Origin: Anticarsia gemmatalis | Taxonomy: Eukaryota > Arthropoda > Insecta > Lepidoptera > Erebidae | Assembly: GCF_050436995.1 (NCBI RefSeq) | Contig: NC_134775.1 | Location: 1,651,124 to 1,715,123 of the forward strand | Length of the DNA stretch: 64,000 nucleotides | Direction: 5' to 3' | In this document: piece by piece, positions 63,629 to 64,000 of the stretch | Layout: each line of letters begins with the position of its first letter | How positions within the stretch are numbered: position 1 is the stretch's first letter | The notes under the pieces: generated by a model | Database searches by the model: none | Told to the model about the DNA's origin: nothing | Seen by the model: the letters and a program-made list of their open reading frames with translations, nothing else | Translations under genes and position numbers: made by a program

Positions 63629-64000
63629 CTCCGTCTGTATGTGTCGCTATCACGTAAAAACTGCCGGATAGAATGCACTGAAATTTGGTATATGCATAGA
63701 ATAAGTAGTGGAGCAATTTCTGGGATACTTTTTATAGCATAAAATTTCATAGATTTTTAGAAAATTGAAAAAAATACGTAGAAATCGTTTGAACCTGCGT
63801 TTCCCTATAGAGACCATAGATGGCGTGAAATGGATTGCATTTCACAACATTCGCATAGTTAACACGGCACCGGCCGTATCGATACCTGTTGTTTGCACCA
63901 ACCAATAGATGGCGTTATAATCCGCAACAAAGCATGTTTTTCCTAATTAATTTATTTTGATGGCTTTATTGTAAAAAAAATACCTTTGAAACATGTTTAC
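63472..64000 (+). mobile_element. Helitron type 2, second copy, cut by the window end
   Basis: TCTATACTTATAATAAATC at the start, (CTGT)n at 63,594-63,627; follows 34,279-34,800 closely with a few substitutions and short indels. Confidence 0.85.

Overview
This is eukaryotic DNA, almost certainly from a moth or butterfly. The evidence is at least nine insertions of the (CAAA)n/(CAGA)n-containing Helitron families abundant in Lepidoptera (Lep1/MINE-like; 5'-TC, 3'-CTAG, terminal hairpin CGCAAGCGAAGTTGCG), tRNA-headed SINEs, LINEs whose ORF1 resembles the baculovirus FP protein domain, and AT-rich intergenic DNA. I see no convincing host gene. The window is a layered deposit of transposable elements, up to four insertions deep, as expected of heterochromatin, a W chromosome or a TE-rich intergenic region; which of these cannot be decided from the sequence.

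Layout. 1-4.1 kb: unclassified GC-rich repeat X (copy 1), a broken transposase-like gene, and a LINE 3' end holding a Penelope fragment with a 12-bp target duplication. 4.1-6.0 kb: 3' end of a minus-strand Gypsy element (B). 6.0-9.9 kb: LINE-A, its ORF1 split by a Helitron and its ORF2 truncated against a BEL/Pao fragment (9.9-10.85 kb). 11.1-11.4 kb: SINE with 12-bp target duplications. 11.7-13.1 kb: inverted copy 2 of repeat X carrying a 664-bp MITE whose empty site survives in copy 1.

13.1-36.7 kb is one nested stack. A minus-strand Penelope element (RT end and GIY-YIG domain at 36.15-36.72 kb, remainder at 13.08-13.49 kb) is split by Gypsy-A (13,496-36,144; TSD CAGC; 124/128-bp LTRs almost identical). 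Gypsy-A carries a Spy-like insertion in pol (15,928-17,368), a 3.9-kb composite Helitron in gag (19,884-23,748), and in its leader an 11.2-kb PIF/Harbinger transposon (24,762-35,994; TSD TAA). The Harbinger has a complete-looking DDE transposase and a MADF-BESS protein whose exons are interlocked on opposite strands. Its introns hold a 103-bp tandem array, a full-length LINE-B with intact ORFs (27,112-32,033), a SINE and a 1.2-kb Helitron.

36.7-39.7 kb: non-coding DNA with a 2.0-kb TIR element. 39.7-51 kb: decayed minus-strand LINE-D split by Gypsy-C (40,053-44,949; TSD ACCG), a 693-bp MITE and a second copy of the composite Helitron (46,479-50,331). 51.0-55.65 kb: plus-strand Gypsy-E with paired 217-bp LTRs, lacking the RT catalytic core. 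55.7-58.5 kb: decayed LINE-F. 58.5-64 kb: a THAP-like fragment, a broken hAT transposase, Helitrons and LINE remnants.

Most notable: (1) two near-identical copies of a Helitron that seems to have read through a mutated 3' end and carried about 3.1 kb of other DNA; (2) a hairpin inside that cargo flipped between the copies; (3) a small protein with a myristoylation-type N-terminus and one membrane helix, encoded between PBS and gag in two diverged Gypsy elements; (4) interlocked Harbinger genes with back-to-back splice acceptors; (5) a TIR element inserted between AAA and TTT without target duplication.
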